Assembly (NCBI GenBank): GCA_031382085.1
Contig: JANMYM010000082.1
Coordinates: forward strand, 62,001-126,000
Length of the DNA stretch: 64,000 nt
Source: UBA964 sp031382085
GTDB taxonomy: Bacteria; Pseudomonadota; Gammaproteobacteria; Steroidobacterales; Steroidobacteraceae
Reading direction: 5' to 3'
The position numbers were made by a program, and so were the translations under genes. This document shows positions 1 through 8,318 of the stretch, in pieces (the first letter of the stretch is position 1; each line of letters starts with the position of its first letter). The notes under the pieces are model-generated. The model was not told the DNA's origin. It ran no database searches and saw only the letters and a program-made list of their open reading frames with translations.

Positions 1-518
1 ACGTGGGCCATCGCGCGCTTCAGGTCGTCCATCTTGTAGCCGTACTTGCCCGCGTACGCGCCAGCGAGCTGCGCGAACGCCCCGGGCGCGGTGCTGCCCG
101 GGAGATAGAGGTCTTCAAAACTGCCCTTGGTGCGCTCCGGCAGGCCACCGAAGCCCGTGTCCTTGAGTTTCTCGACGCCCATCGCGAGCGCGATATCGCA
201 AGCGCCGGCCGCCACCGCATACACCGCGCCGCGCAGCGCCTCGGTGCCGGTGGCGCACAGGTTCTCGACGCGCGTGACCGGGATGTTAGGCAGGCGCAAC
301 GCCATCGACAGCGGCAACGCCGATTTGCCGGTGCTCTGTTCATCGAAAAACACGCCAAGCCAGCCGGCCTCGATGCGATCGCGTTCGATGCCGGCGTCGA
401 GCAGCGCCTCGCCGAAGGCTTCGACCATCAGGTCATCGGGACCGCAATCCCAGCGCTCGCCAAAGCGCGAGCAGCCCATGCCGACGATGGCAACTTTGTC
501 GCGAATACCGCTAGCCAT
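1..518 (-). CDS. SCP-x-type thiolase / lipid-transfer protein (3-prime truncated by window edge)
   Basis: Reading the minus strand from ATG at 518 gives 172 residues of a thiolase-fold protein that runs off the window. The start MASGIRDKVAIVGMGCSRFG is typical of the SCP-x/acetyl-CoA acetyltransferase branch. The cysteine in ENLCATGTEAL (Cys88) sits where the thiolase nucleophile lies. The gene begins 12 bp after the stop of the HMG-CoA-synthase-like/DUF35 gene, as third gene behind the Rieske oxygenase. In steroid side-chain pathways thiolase-fold proteins of this branch pair with DUF35 proteins for thiolytic or retro-aldol carbon-carbon cleavage of CoA esters; that role here is inferred. 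The C-terminal half with the catalytic His/Cys is not visible. Confidence 0.85.
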   Translation of the reverse strand, partial: MASGIRDKVAIVGMGCSRFGERWDCGPDDLMVEAFGEALLDAGIERDRIEAGWLGVFFDEQSTGKSALPLSMALRLPNIPVTRVENLCATGTEALRGAVYAVAAGACDIALAMGVEKLKDTGFGGLPERTKGSFEDLYLPGSTAPGAFAQLAGAYAGKYGYKMDDLKRAMAH

Positions 519-530
519 GATGTCGGGTGC

Positions 531-2000
531 TCACGCTTTGGCCGCCTTCCAGAAATAGCGCCGGAATCCCCGGAGTTTGTCGACGTCCTTGATACGAAAG
601 AAGAATCGTACTTCATCGCCGACCGCGAGTTCCCCGGCCGCAAGGTCCGTGAATTCCATGAACAGGTTGCCACCTTCGATGAATCCGACATTGCCGTAAA
701 TATAGGGCGGGCGGGCGCTGTAGGCCTGCCAGTCTTCGGTGAAAGTCTTGACCCGACCGCGAGAATCGGCAAAACGATATTCTTGCTGGGTGTCGGTCAC
801 GCGACAGTCGGGGTTCACGCAGACCCTCGTCAGCGGAAACTGCACGGTGTTGCAACGTGCACAGCGCCCACCGACAAAAGCCGTGGTGGCGCGGCGTTTT
901 CGCCAGGCCACGGACTGCGCGGTGCGGTTGTCACGTTCGGCGCGCATGCCGAAATCGACGTCAACGAGGCTGGCATGCGACAGGTAGCGCAAATAGTCCG
1001 GTTCATCACAGCGTCGCGCCAGCGCTGTCGTGACCGACTGGCGGTGCTGCTGGCCCGTGCGTTCGCCAACCCGTAGCACGATTGCATCCACCCCCTGGGC
1101 AAACGCGGCTAACACAACCAGTTCGCCCGGGGCGGCCTGTTCGAGCACCCGCGCCAGCATCAGCAGCGGGTGCGCGGTCCCGGTATCGCCACAATCCGCG
1201 TGCAGGGAGTCGGCAAGCGCCGCGTTGACCAGTGCCGCATTCTGCGTGATGTGCTTGATCGCGGCGGCCGGCCCGGGCATGACAAAGTGTTTCACTTGAG
1301 CGGCGTCGATGCCGGCGGTCTGCAGGGCGCGTTGAATGGTTTCGACCGGGAAACGCGCCAGCGCCTGATCGCGAATCCAGCGTTCTTCGAGCGCGTAATC
1401 GAACCTCTGCCCGGCCATCCGGTAATGATCGACAAAGTCGACCGCAACCTGCGCGAAACCTAACACACTGGCCAGCGCATATTCTTTGGCGGCGCCGGGC
1501 TCCGCGTCCGGCGTCAGGCACAGCGCCGCGGCGCCGTGACCATAGGCCATCTCCTGCGGGCTGGCGCACTGCGCGACGCGCGCATCGCTCGCGATCACCA
1601 GCGCGGGCCTGGCGGCGAGGCAGGCGTGGATGAGCGCGTTCGTGCCCGCGCGCAGCGAGCCCGCGACGTTCAAGGTCGCTGTCGCGGAGTCGGCATCTAA
1701 CGCCGCGGCCACGAGACCGGCGTCATCGCGACTCGCAAAAGGCAGAGTGGTCGAGGCGAGGCACAGCGAGGCCATGCTGAAATCCGGCTGGCTGCGGCGT
1801 GCGTCCGCGATGGCGAGGCGTCCGGCTTCCACCGCCATCGTGATGGCGTCCTCGTCCCAGTTGCAGACGGCGCGCGCGCCTTTAGCCTGCGCGTTCGCGC
1901 CGGGGCTCGCCCAGGCTGTTGCCTGCGCGATCGTCGCGCGAGCGAGTCGCAGTCTGGGTACCCAGGCGCCGATGCCGGTAATGTGCGTCGGTGCGTGCAA
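531..2000 (-). CDS. HMG-CoA-synthase-like thiolase-fold protein fused to a DUF35 OB-fold/zinc-ribbon domain
   Basis: 489 residues. The N-terminal ~330 residues resemble the HMG-CoA synthase / KAS III family. The C-terminal ~120 residues are a DUF35-type domain with a zinc ribbon near residues 380-399 (CARC...CVNPDC) followed by an OB-fold. The segment aligned with the active-site loop reads NVAGSLRAGTNAL (residues 111-123), so the acyl-accepting cysteine of FabH/HMGS is replaced by Leu116. Condensing chemistry is therefore doubtful; a structural or aldolase-type role with the adjacent thiolase is possible. Transcribed after the Rieske gene (3-bp gap) and 12 bp before the thiolase, so the three form an operon. 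Confidence 0.8.
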   Translation of the reverse strand: MHAPTHITGIGAWVPRLRLARATIAQATAWASPGANAQAKGARAVCNWDEDAITMAVEAGRLAIADARRSQPDFSMASLCLASTTLPFASRDDAGLVAAALDADSATATLNVAGSLRAGTNALIHACLAARPALVIASDARVAQCASPQEMAYGHGAAALCLTPDAEPGAAKEYALASVLGFAQVAVDFVDHYRMAGQRFDYALEERWIRDQALARFPVETIQRALQTAGIDAAQVKHFVMPGPAAAIKHITQNAALVNAALADSLHADCGDTGTAHPLLMLARVLEQAAPGELVVLAAFAQGVDAIVLRVGERTGQQHRQSVTTALARRCDEPDYLRYLSHASLVDVDFGMRAERDNRTAQSVAWRKRRATTAFVGGRCARCNTVQFPLTRVCVNPDCRVTDTQQEYRFADSRGRVKTFTEDWQAYSARPPYIYGNVGFIEGGNLFMEFTDLAAGELAVGDEVRFFFRIKDVDKLRGFRRYFWKAAKA

Positions 2001-2003
2001 GGG

Positions 2004-3221
2004 CTACTGCGGTCTTTCGACCCAGGCCTCGAGGCGCGGGGTTACGCGCAGTTCTGCCGGTATCCGCTCGATACCGATGCGGCGATCGAGTTCTTCGTGC
2101 CAGTGGTAAATACGGCGTTCCTGGTAGTTGAGCGTCAGGCCCCTGAATCCCGGCGACATCACCGACTCCTGGATTGCGCGGGCGAATTGCAGATCCTCCG
2201 CAAGTATGCGCTCGAAATTTTCGATGCGCGTTGTCCACATGGGATGTCGCTCGCCCGGGCCCCAGTCGGGCGCGAACCAGATGCACTCGATACGCATGGT
2301 CGTGTTAGACGTTGGCCAGAACGTCAGGAACGGACAGCCGCTCGGATCGAGCGGAGTGACCAGGTTCGGGAAGAACATGAACGAAGGGTTGTTCTTGTCC
2401 GGGATGATCGTGGCCGTTTGAACCCGCGGCATACCGCGCGTCCCGGGATCGCTCCAGTCGGGGCGGCGGTTCGGCGTCACCATCAGTGAATGTCCGTTAG
2501 GATACAAATCGATACAGGTGCCGCGGTGATCGAGAAACCGGTCCACGGTATTCTGGTGGATCGACTTCAGGTGATACACCTCGAGGAACGCATCCAGCAA
2601 TATCTTGACGTTGCACTGCACGTCGTGGCTGCTGGTATGTACCCAGCGCCAATTGTCCGGTTGGAACTGCTGGAAATATTCGTGATACGGGCGCACGTGC
2701 TCCAACAGGGGCTGTGCCTGCAGATCCTCATTGATAAAGATCCAGTTGTAGAACCGTTCGCAGCGAACACCTATGAGGTTGCGCTGCGACATGTCCAGGC
2801 CAACGAAGTCGCGCTTGTCGCGCAGATTGACCAGCTTGCCCTCGAGCGTATAGGTCCAGCCGTGATAGCCGCACGTCAGACCCTCGCACTGACCTGACTT
2901 CTGCGTGACCAGCGGCGCGCCACGATGGCGGCAGGTGTTGTAGAACGCCCTGATGACATCGTCCTTGCCGCGCACCAGCAGGATGGGCGTGCCAGTCTTG
3001 TTCCACACCAGGAAACTGCCGGGTGTCGGCAATTCATCGACATGGGCGGCATAAAGCCAGCTGCGGCGCCACAGGTAAGTCTTTTCCAGCTGCAGGAACG
3101 CCGGATCGACGTAGCGGCCGGCCGGGATGTCCGGTAGTTGCGGGAATCCCTCGGGCGGAGCGGTGCGGCTCGCTTCGTGCTTCATCCCCTCCAGGAATCG
3201 ACTGACAGTTTGGGCATCCAC
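2004..3221 (-). CDS. Rieske non-heme iron oxygenase, alpha subunit (first of two)
   Basis: 405 residues with the aromatic-ring-hydroxylase large-subunit layout. The Rieske [2Fe-2S] ligands are Cys97/His99 (CRHRG) and Cys117/His120 (CGYHGW). The catalytic domain has the iron site Asp210, His217, His222 in LLDAFLEVYHLKSIHQ. Such enzymes hydroxylate hydrophobic rings or perform O-demethylation using electrons from a ferredoxin; a Rieske ferredoxin is encoded at 9476-9805. No beta subunit follows, so it is probably a homo-oligomeric three-component-type enzyme. It heads an operon with the HMGS/DUF35 and thiolase genes. An 18-bp palindromic operator lies about 60 bp upstream of its start. The substrate cannot be told from sequence. 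Confidence 0.92.
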   Translation of the reverse strand: MDAQTVSRFLEGMKHEASRTAPPEGFPQLPDIPAGRYVDPAFLQLEKTYLWRRSWLYAAHVDELPTPGSFLVWNKTGTPILLVRGKDDVIRAFYNTCRHRGAPLVTQKSGQCEGLTCGYHGWTYTLEGKLVNLRDKRDFVGLDMSQRNLIGVRCERFYNWIFINEDLQAQPLLEHVRPYHEYFQQFQPDNWRWVHTSSHDVQCNVKILLDAFLEVYHLKSIHQNTVDRFLDHRGTCIDLYPNGHSLMVTPNRRPDWSDPGTRGMPRVQTATIIPDKNNPSFMFFPNLVTPLDPSGCPFLTFWPTSNTTMRIECIWFAPDWGPGERHPMWTTRIENFERILAEDLQFARAIQESVMSPGFRGLTLNYQERRIYHWHEELDRRIGIERIPAELRVTPRLEAWVERPQ

Positions 3222-3278
3222 GGCGCTTGGCAGACCTGCAGACTAGACTGTATCGATTATAGCGCCGGACCGAAAAAA

Positions 3279-3296
3279 AAACAGGCGTGACTGTTT
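3279..3296. promoter_or_regulatory. Palindromic operator, copy 1 (Rieske / GST divergent promoter)
   Basis: AAACAGGCGTGACTGTTT, one mismatch pair away from a perfect 18-bp palindrome. It lies between the divergent Rieske oxygenase and GST-like genes. The right arm GACTG also pairs with CAGTC at 3302-3306 across eight T residues, giving a second overlapping dyad. Three further copies occur at 6982, 9840 and 20258, always next to catabolic genes. Binding by the TetR-family protein encoded at 21180 is inferred. Confidence 0.75.
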
Positions 3297-3353
3297 TTTT
3301 TCAGTCTTGCCGTTATAGTCAAACAGGCCCATTGCCACCTGGCCGGAGACGCG

Positions 3354-4268
3354 ATGCACACTTTGATCCTGCACCATTTCGATTGGTCACCCTTTGCCGA
3401 AAAGGCGCGCCTCGCGCTTGGCTGCAAGGGCCTGGCCTGGCATTCGGTCCAGATTCCGATGATCCTGCCCCGGCCGCTGCTGATGCCCCTGACCGGCGGT
3501 TACCGCAAGACGCCGACGCTGCAGATCGGCGCCGATATCTATTGCGATACGCGACTGATTGTCAGCGAGCTGGAGCGTCGCTACCCGACGCCGACGCTTT
3601 TCCCGGGCGGCAATCGCGGCGTGTCGCTGGCCTTGTCGCACTGGAGCGATACCGCATTTTTCCAGCCAGGTGCAGGACTCTCCATGGGCATGAACAAGGA
3701 AGTTCCGGCAGCCGTGATCGCCGACCGCAAGGCGTTCTTTAATTTCATGGACTTTGACAGGCTCGCGCAGGATGCGCCGCATCTGCTGTCGCAACTGCGC
3801 GGCAATGCGGACCTGCTCGAGCAGCAGCTCAGCGATGGCCGGCTGTTTTTGTTAGGCGATCAGCCGGGCTGGGCCGACATCAACGGCTATTTTCCGGTGT
3901 GGATGGCGCGCACCTTCATTCCCGTTGCCGCAGATTTGCTGGAACCCTTCACCCAGCTGGCGCGCTGGGAACAGCGCGTGCAGGCGCTTGGACATGGGGC
4001 GCGGACTGAAATCGATGCGCAGCAGGCGCTGGATGTCGCGCGCGCGGCGACGCCCGCAGCGGGGCAGGGTGTCGACGCAGGCGATCCGTTAGGATTCCGC
4101 GCCGGCGAAACTGTCCGCGTCGAGCCCGATGACTATGGCCGGGTACCGGTCGTCGGCGAGCTCGTGACCCTGCAGATGCACGAGGTCGCGGTGCGTCGCG
4201 ACGACCCGCGGGTCGGGACCGTGGTGACCCACTTCCCGCGTATCGGTTATCGGGTGCTTCCAGCTTAG
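3354..4268 (+). CDS. Glutathione S-transferase family protein with C-terminal extension
   Basis: 304 residues. The first ~80 residues form a thioredoxin-fold GST N-terminal domain (LILHHFDWSPFAEKARLAL; the PTLQIGADIYCDTRLIVSEL stretch contains the usual glutathione gamma-glutamyl contact region). A helical GST C-domain follows to about residue 215. The last ~80 residues (from about DPLGFRAGETVRV) are an extra beta-rich segment not part of a standard ~210-residue GST. Its partners suggest a role in isomerising or cleaving a pathway intermediate, but this is inference. It is transcribed divergently from the Rieske operon across operator copy 1. Confidence 0.8.
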   Translation: MHTLILHHFDWSPFAEKARLALGCKGLAWHSVQIPMILPRPLLMPLTGGYRKTPTLQIGADIYCDTRLIVSELERRYPTPTLFPGGNRGVSLALSHWSDTAFFQPGAGLSMGMNKEVPAAVIADRKAFFNFMDFDRLAQDAPHLLSQLRGNADLLEQQLSDGRLFLLGDQPGWADINGYFPVWMARTFIPVAADLLEPFTQLARWEQRVQALGHGARTEIDAQQALDVARAATPAAGQGVDAGDPLGFRAGETVRVEPDDYGRVPVVGELVTLQMHEVAVRRDDPRVGTVVTHFPRIGYRVLPA

Positions 4269-4297
4269 AGTCACCAGAAGCGATGACCTGCTTGCGA

Positions 4298-6904
4298 TTA
4301 CTTGCCGCTGCCGAACTTGTAGCCCAGCTGCAGACCGTAGTTGCGCGGCTCGCCGAACTGCGAGTGCGTCCACAGCGTCGCCACTGACTGGCTCGCAATG
4401 CGATAACGCTCGTCGCTGAGGTTCTTGCCATACAAGCGAGCTGTCCACTGACCATTCGCTGACGTCCAGCCCAGCGACAGGTTGATCAGGTCTTTGGCAT
4501 CCAGGTACGCGTCGTAGGCGCGGCCCGCTGCCGAGATGTAGAACAGGTTCGCATCCTCGTGGTAGAACTCGCCTGTCAGCTGCAGCTTGCTGCTGTCACT
4601 CAGGTCCCAGTTGTAGATCGCAGTCAGGCTGGCGCTGAATTCCGGCGAACGCGGCACCGGCAGGCCCGACAGGTTCTGGTTCAGCGCAATGATCTGCGAT
4701 CCGTCAGCGGCGGTGATCCCCGGCTGATTCAGCAGGAAGCTGTCGTACTTAGCATCGAGCTTCGACGCTGCGACACGAATCTGGAAGTGGTCCGTAACAG
4801 CCGCCTGCAGTTCGATTTCAATGCCTTTCGACGTGACTTCCGCCGCGTTGTAGAACACCGTTTCCTGGAACTGCGCACCTTGCTTCACGGTGATCACGTT
4901 GGCAGCGCGCTGCGCATCGGAGTACTTGGTGTAGAAGATGGTCGGATTGAAGCGGATGCGCTTGTCCATCCACTCGGTCTTGAAACCAAGTTCGTAATTG
5001 CGCGCGAACTCCGGATTCACCGGTCGGGTCAGTTCGGGCACGAGGATGCCGCTGGTGCCGGTCTGGTCGTTGTAACCGCCGGCTTTGTAGCCTTCGGACA
5101 CGGTCAGGTAAGCGAAAGCCGCATCATTGATCTGCCAGGAACCCGTGACGCGCCAGCTCGGCTCGCTCCACTTGGTCTTGAGGTTGCTGAAATTCAGCGT
5201 CCGGGCCACGCCGGCGACGGGGGCGCAGTTGTAGACACTGCGAGACGTCGCAAAGCTCGCCGTGCAGGTGGCCGCATTGAAAGGCGCGCCGGGATAGAGC
5301 GCCCAGTTGCCGGCCTGCAGCGGATCGGTGAAGTTGCTGGCCGCGAGGTTCGGATTCATCGGGTCGATGGCGCCGAAACCCGTCTGCGTGCGACCGACGA
5401 ATTCTTTCTCGTCCTGCGTGTAACGGATGCCGGCACCGATCGTGAACTTTTCATTGATCTTGAAATCGCCATCAATGAAACCCGCGAGCGAATCGGATTT
5501 CTGTTCATTGCAGAGAACCTGCGGCGCGTTGTTGAGAAACTGCTGCGGCAATCCAACGGCGCCAAAGTTCTGGATCAGGTCGACAAAACCTAACAGCTGC
5601 ACAACGCAGAACTTGGCGTCATTGCGCTGGTAGAAACCACCGCCGACGAAGTTGAACGCGCCATCGAGGTTAGAGGCGATACGCAGTTCCTGTTGGGTGG
5701 TCACGCGCGTTGTGTCCCGGGTCGCATCGAACAGCGACAACGGCGCACCTGTCATCGCGTTCACAGGCGCCGCACCGGTGTAGGTGTTCGGCAGATGTTC
5801 ATCCTGCTTGCGATAGCCCGACACCGAGTAGAGGGTGTAATTGCCGAGTTTCCAGTCGAGGTTCAGGTAGGCGCCTTCGACGTCGATCTTCTGGCCCTTG
5901 CCCATCTCCAGCAACGAGTCGTTGCGATTGGTGGACGCCATGTTGTTCAGCGGATCGCCTGTGGGGCGAGTGAAACCCAGTGCATTCCAAAGATAAGGAC
6001 CACCGGGAGGTGTGTCGTTGAAGGAAGGAACCGCACCGGAACGATCCTTGACAACCTCAAACTGCAACAGCGCGGTCAAGTTTTCGGTCGCATTCCACTG
6101 CGCCTTGAGACGGCCACTGAATACATCCTGCCCACCCGCAGATTCGCCGGTGCCGCGACCGGACGTGCCCGTGATGCCCGGAATGGTTAGCAAAGGCCCG
6201 CCAAAATTGGGATTGGTGTTGAATGTAACGATCGGGCCGTAGGTGGCGCCCAGCTTGTAGTAGCCATCGCTCTTGATGTAGGAGCCGACCGCGCGCATCG
6301 AGAAGACGCCGGGGGCGACGGGCATGTCGACCGCCGCCTGATACTGCTGTTCACCGAACTTGCCGCCAGTCACGCGCAGCTCGCCGCCTGCCGTGTCCAT
6401 GTTAGGACGCTTGGAGCGGATATTGACGGCGCCGCCAGTGGTGTTCTTGCCGAAGGTCGTGCCTTGTGGGCCACGCAGCACTTCCGCCGATGCGATGTCA
6501 AAAGTATCCAGCAACTGCGTCTGCACGCTCGGCATCACGAAGTCGTCGTATTGCACGCCGACCGGTGAGTCCTGGTACACGATGATGTCGGTCAGGCCGA
6601 CGCCACGCAGCGCAAACGAAGCGGCATTGAAAGCGGTGATGCGCGATGCAGAGAAGCCGGGCACCTGCAGCGCCATCGAGGAAATGTCTTTCGCCGCGGT
6701 GCGTTCCAGGTCGCTCGCCGTAATGGCCGAGACTGAAATAGGGGTGGTTTGCAGGTTGGTTTCCGTGCGCCGCGTGGCGCTGACGGTTACTTCCTCGAGA
6801 GCCGCGCCAGTTTCCTGCGCGCCGGCGTTCGGTACCGATCCGATAGTTAAAACAGCCATTGCCGCGGACATCGCAGCAGCAGTGCATCCTTTAGTGAAAC
6901 GCAT
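4298..6904 (-). CDS. TonB-dependent outer-membrane receptor
   Basis: 868 residues with a signal peptide (cleavage near NAGAQ-ETG), then a TonB-box-like segment EEVTVSATRR, a plug domain (SVSAITASDLERTAAKD through RGPQGTTFGKNTTGGAVNI) and a 22-stranded barrel domain. This is the CirA/FyuA-like type common in degraders of hydrophobic or complex organics, so it is likely the uptake route for the substrate of the island. It sits alone on the minus strand. Operator copy 2 lies 78 bp upstream of the start codon, which ties its expression to the catabolic genes. The final residues (YKFGSGK) lack the usual terminal aromatic residue. Confidence 0.95.
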   Translation of the reverse strand: MRFTKGCTAAAMSAAMAVLTIGSVPNAGAQETGAALEEVTVSATRRTETNLQTTPISVSAITASDLERTAAKDISSMALQVPGFSASRITAFNAASFALRGVGLTDIIVYQDSPVGVQYDDFVMPSVQTQLLDTFDIASAEVLRGPQGTTFGKNTTGGAVNIRSKRPNMDTAGGELRVTGGKFGEQQYQAAVDMPVAPGVFSMRAVGSYIKSDGYYKLGATYGPIVTFNTNPNFGGPLLTIPGITGTSGRGTGESAGGQDVFSGRLKAQWNATENLTALLQFEVVKDRSGAVPSFNDTPPGGPYLWNALGFTRPTGDPLNNMASTNRNDSLLEMGKGQKIDVEGAYLNLDWKLGNYTLYSVSGYRKQDEHLPNTYTGAAPVNAMTGAPLSLFDATRDTTRVTTQQELRIASNLDGAFNFVGGGFYQRNDAKFCVVQLLGFVDLIQNFGAVGLPQQFLNNAPQVLCNEQKSDSLAGFIDGDFKINEKFTIGAGIRYTQDEKEFVGRTQTGFGAIDPMNPNLAASNFTDPLQAGNWALYPGAPFNAATCTASFATSRSVYNCAPVAGVARTLNFSNLKTKWSEPSWRVTGSWQINDAAFAYLTVSEGYKAGGYNDQTGTSGILVPELTRPVNPEFARNYELGFKTEWMDKRIRFNPTIFYTKYSDAQRAANVITVKQGAQFQETVFYNAAEVTSKGIEIELQAAVTDHFQIRVAASKLDAKYDSFLLNQPGITAADGSQIIALNQNLSGLPVPRSPEFSASLTAIYNWDLSDSSKLQLTGEFYHEDANLFYISAAGRAYDAYLDAKDLINLSLGWTSANGQWTARLYGKNLSDERYRIASQSVATLWTHSQFGEPRNYGLQLGYKFGSGK

Positions 6905-6981
6905 AGTCGACCCCTCATGATTGCCGGTTGCGGTAGCGCCACCGCGTACCGCGCGGATTATATCTGCCGGTCCCGGAAAAG

Positions 6982-6999
6982 AAACAGGCCTGACTGTTT
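6982..6999. promoter_or_regulatory. Palindromic operator, copy 2 (TonB receptor promoter)
   Basis: AAACAGGCCTGACTGTTT, near-perfect 18-bp palindrome, followed by TTTAT-CAGTC so that GACTG-N8-CAGTC (6992-7009) forms an overlapping dyad as in copy 1. It lies between the end of the CoA-transferase gene and the start of the TonB receptor gene, so the receptor is its only plausible target. Confidence 0.75.
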
Positions 7000-7050
7000 T
7001 TTATCAGTCGTCGACCTTTGTGGCTGATTTACAACGGATTCAGGCGGTGG

Positions 7051-8274
7051 TCAGATCACGGCGTCCCGGCGCAGAACCTCGATGTCAGCCCCGGAAAAAC
7101 CCAGCTCAGCTAACAATTGCGCCGTGTGCTCGCCGAGCGTGGGCGGCGGCCGGCGGATACCGCCGGGCGTTGCACTCAGGCGCACCGGCAGGTCGGCGAT
7201 CGTCGCCGCGCGCGGCAATCCCGGATAGTCTGCCACGGCACGCAGGAACCCCATCGCGGCAACCTGTGGATCGTCGAGCGCCTGCTGGGGCGAATAGACG
7301 GGTCCGGCCGGCAGTCCCGCGGCATTGAGTTCCGCCACCGCCTGCGTGGTGCTGCGTTTCGCGCACCAGACGCGCATGCACTCAAGAATTGGCGCGCTGT
7401 GATCGCCGCGTGACTGATCGGTCACAAAACGCTCATCCTGCAGCCAGTGCGCTTCCGCGGTGGCGCGACCGTCGGCGGCGGATTCCACCGCCATCAGTTT
7501 GACCCAGCGCCGGAACAGGCCGTTACCCACCACGTGGGTCAGCACATGGCCGTCGCGGGTGGCGAAGACCTCAGACGGCGCGGAGGTCTGCACGCGGTTA
7601 CCGGAACCCTGGCGATCGATGTGCAGCACCGACTGTTCGATCAAGTGCGAATTGAACACCGACAAGGCGGTACCTAACAACGATGTCTTGACCTCCTGCC
7701 CCTCACCGGTGGCGCGGCGATGCAGCAGGGCCGCCAGCGCGCCGAACGCTGACAACACCGCGGTGCTGTAATCGACATAGGGTGCGGCAGCCTTGGCGGG
7801 CGCGCCCGGCGTGCCGCTCATGTACATGGCGCCGGACATTGCCTGGGCGATGCCGTCGAAGCCGCCCTGGTCGCGATAGGGCCCGGAGTCGCCGAACGCA
7901 GTCTGGGTGACGAGAATGATGTCGCGCCTGATCGCGCGCAGTGACTCATAATCGAGACCCAGTTTCGCCAGGCTAACAGGCGGCAGATTCGCGACCACGA
8001 TGTCCGCGCTCGCGACCAGGCGTTCAATGACGGCGCGCGCGGCCGGGAGCGCCGGGTCGAGCGTCAGCGATTTCTTGTTACAGGCGGTTTGCAGGTAAAC
8101 CGCGCCTTCGCCGCGGGTGGTGACCGGCGCAACGTAGCGATCCTCGCCGCCGTCACGCTTTTCGATGCGGACGACCTCCGCGCCGAGATAACCCAGCAGG
8201 GTCGCGCAATAGGGTCCGGCGACATAGCGGCCAAAATCGAGAACCCGCACGCCATCAAGAACTTGTTTCGTCAT
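7051..8274 (-). CDS. CaiB/BaiF family (type III) CoA-transferase
   Basis: 407 residues. The N-terminus GVRVLDFGRYVAGPYCATLLGYLGAEVVRIEK is the classic family III CoA-transferase opening. GFDGIAQAMSG and the YVDYSTAVLSAFGALAALL stretch correspond to the conserved core carrying the catalytic Asp. It moves CoA between carboxylic acids, providing ATP-free activation of a pathway acid. It is divergent from the acyl-CoA dehydrogenase gene with only 44 bp between starts, implying shared control. No copy of the palindromic operator is present in that gap. Confidence 0.92.
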   Translation of the reverse strand: MTKQVLDGVRVLDFGRYVAGPYCATLLGYLGAEVVRIEKRDGGEDRYVAPVTTRGEGAVYLQTACNKKSLTLDPALPAARAVIERLVASADIVVANLPPVSLAKLGLDYESLRAIRRDIILVTQTAFGDSGPYRDQGGFDGIAQAMSGAMYMSGTPGAPAKAAAPYVDYSTAVLSAFGALAALLHRRATGEGQEVKTSLLGTALSVFNSHLIEQSVLHIDRQGSGNRVQTSAPSEVFATRDGHVLTHVVGNGLFRRWVKLMAVESAADGRATAEAHWLQDERFVTDQSRGDHSAPILECMRVWCAKRSTTQAVAELNAAGLPAGPVYSPQQALDDPQVAAMGFLRAVADYPGLPRAATIADLPVRLSATPGGIRRPPPTLGEHTAQLLAELGFSGADIEVLRRDAVI

Positions 8275-8318
8275 TTTGGTAGCTTACGCAAGGCGCGAGC
8301 CGCCACCAAGGATTCCAC

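Noticed and set aside
3..1076. Long plus-strand open frame of 357 codons
   Set aside because: It lies antisense to the thiolase and HMGS/DUF35 genes, whose protein motifs are clear on the minus strand. The plus frame has Arg/Ala/His-rich composition without any domain.
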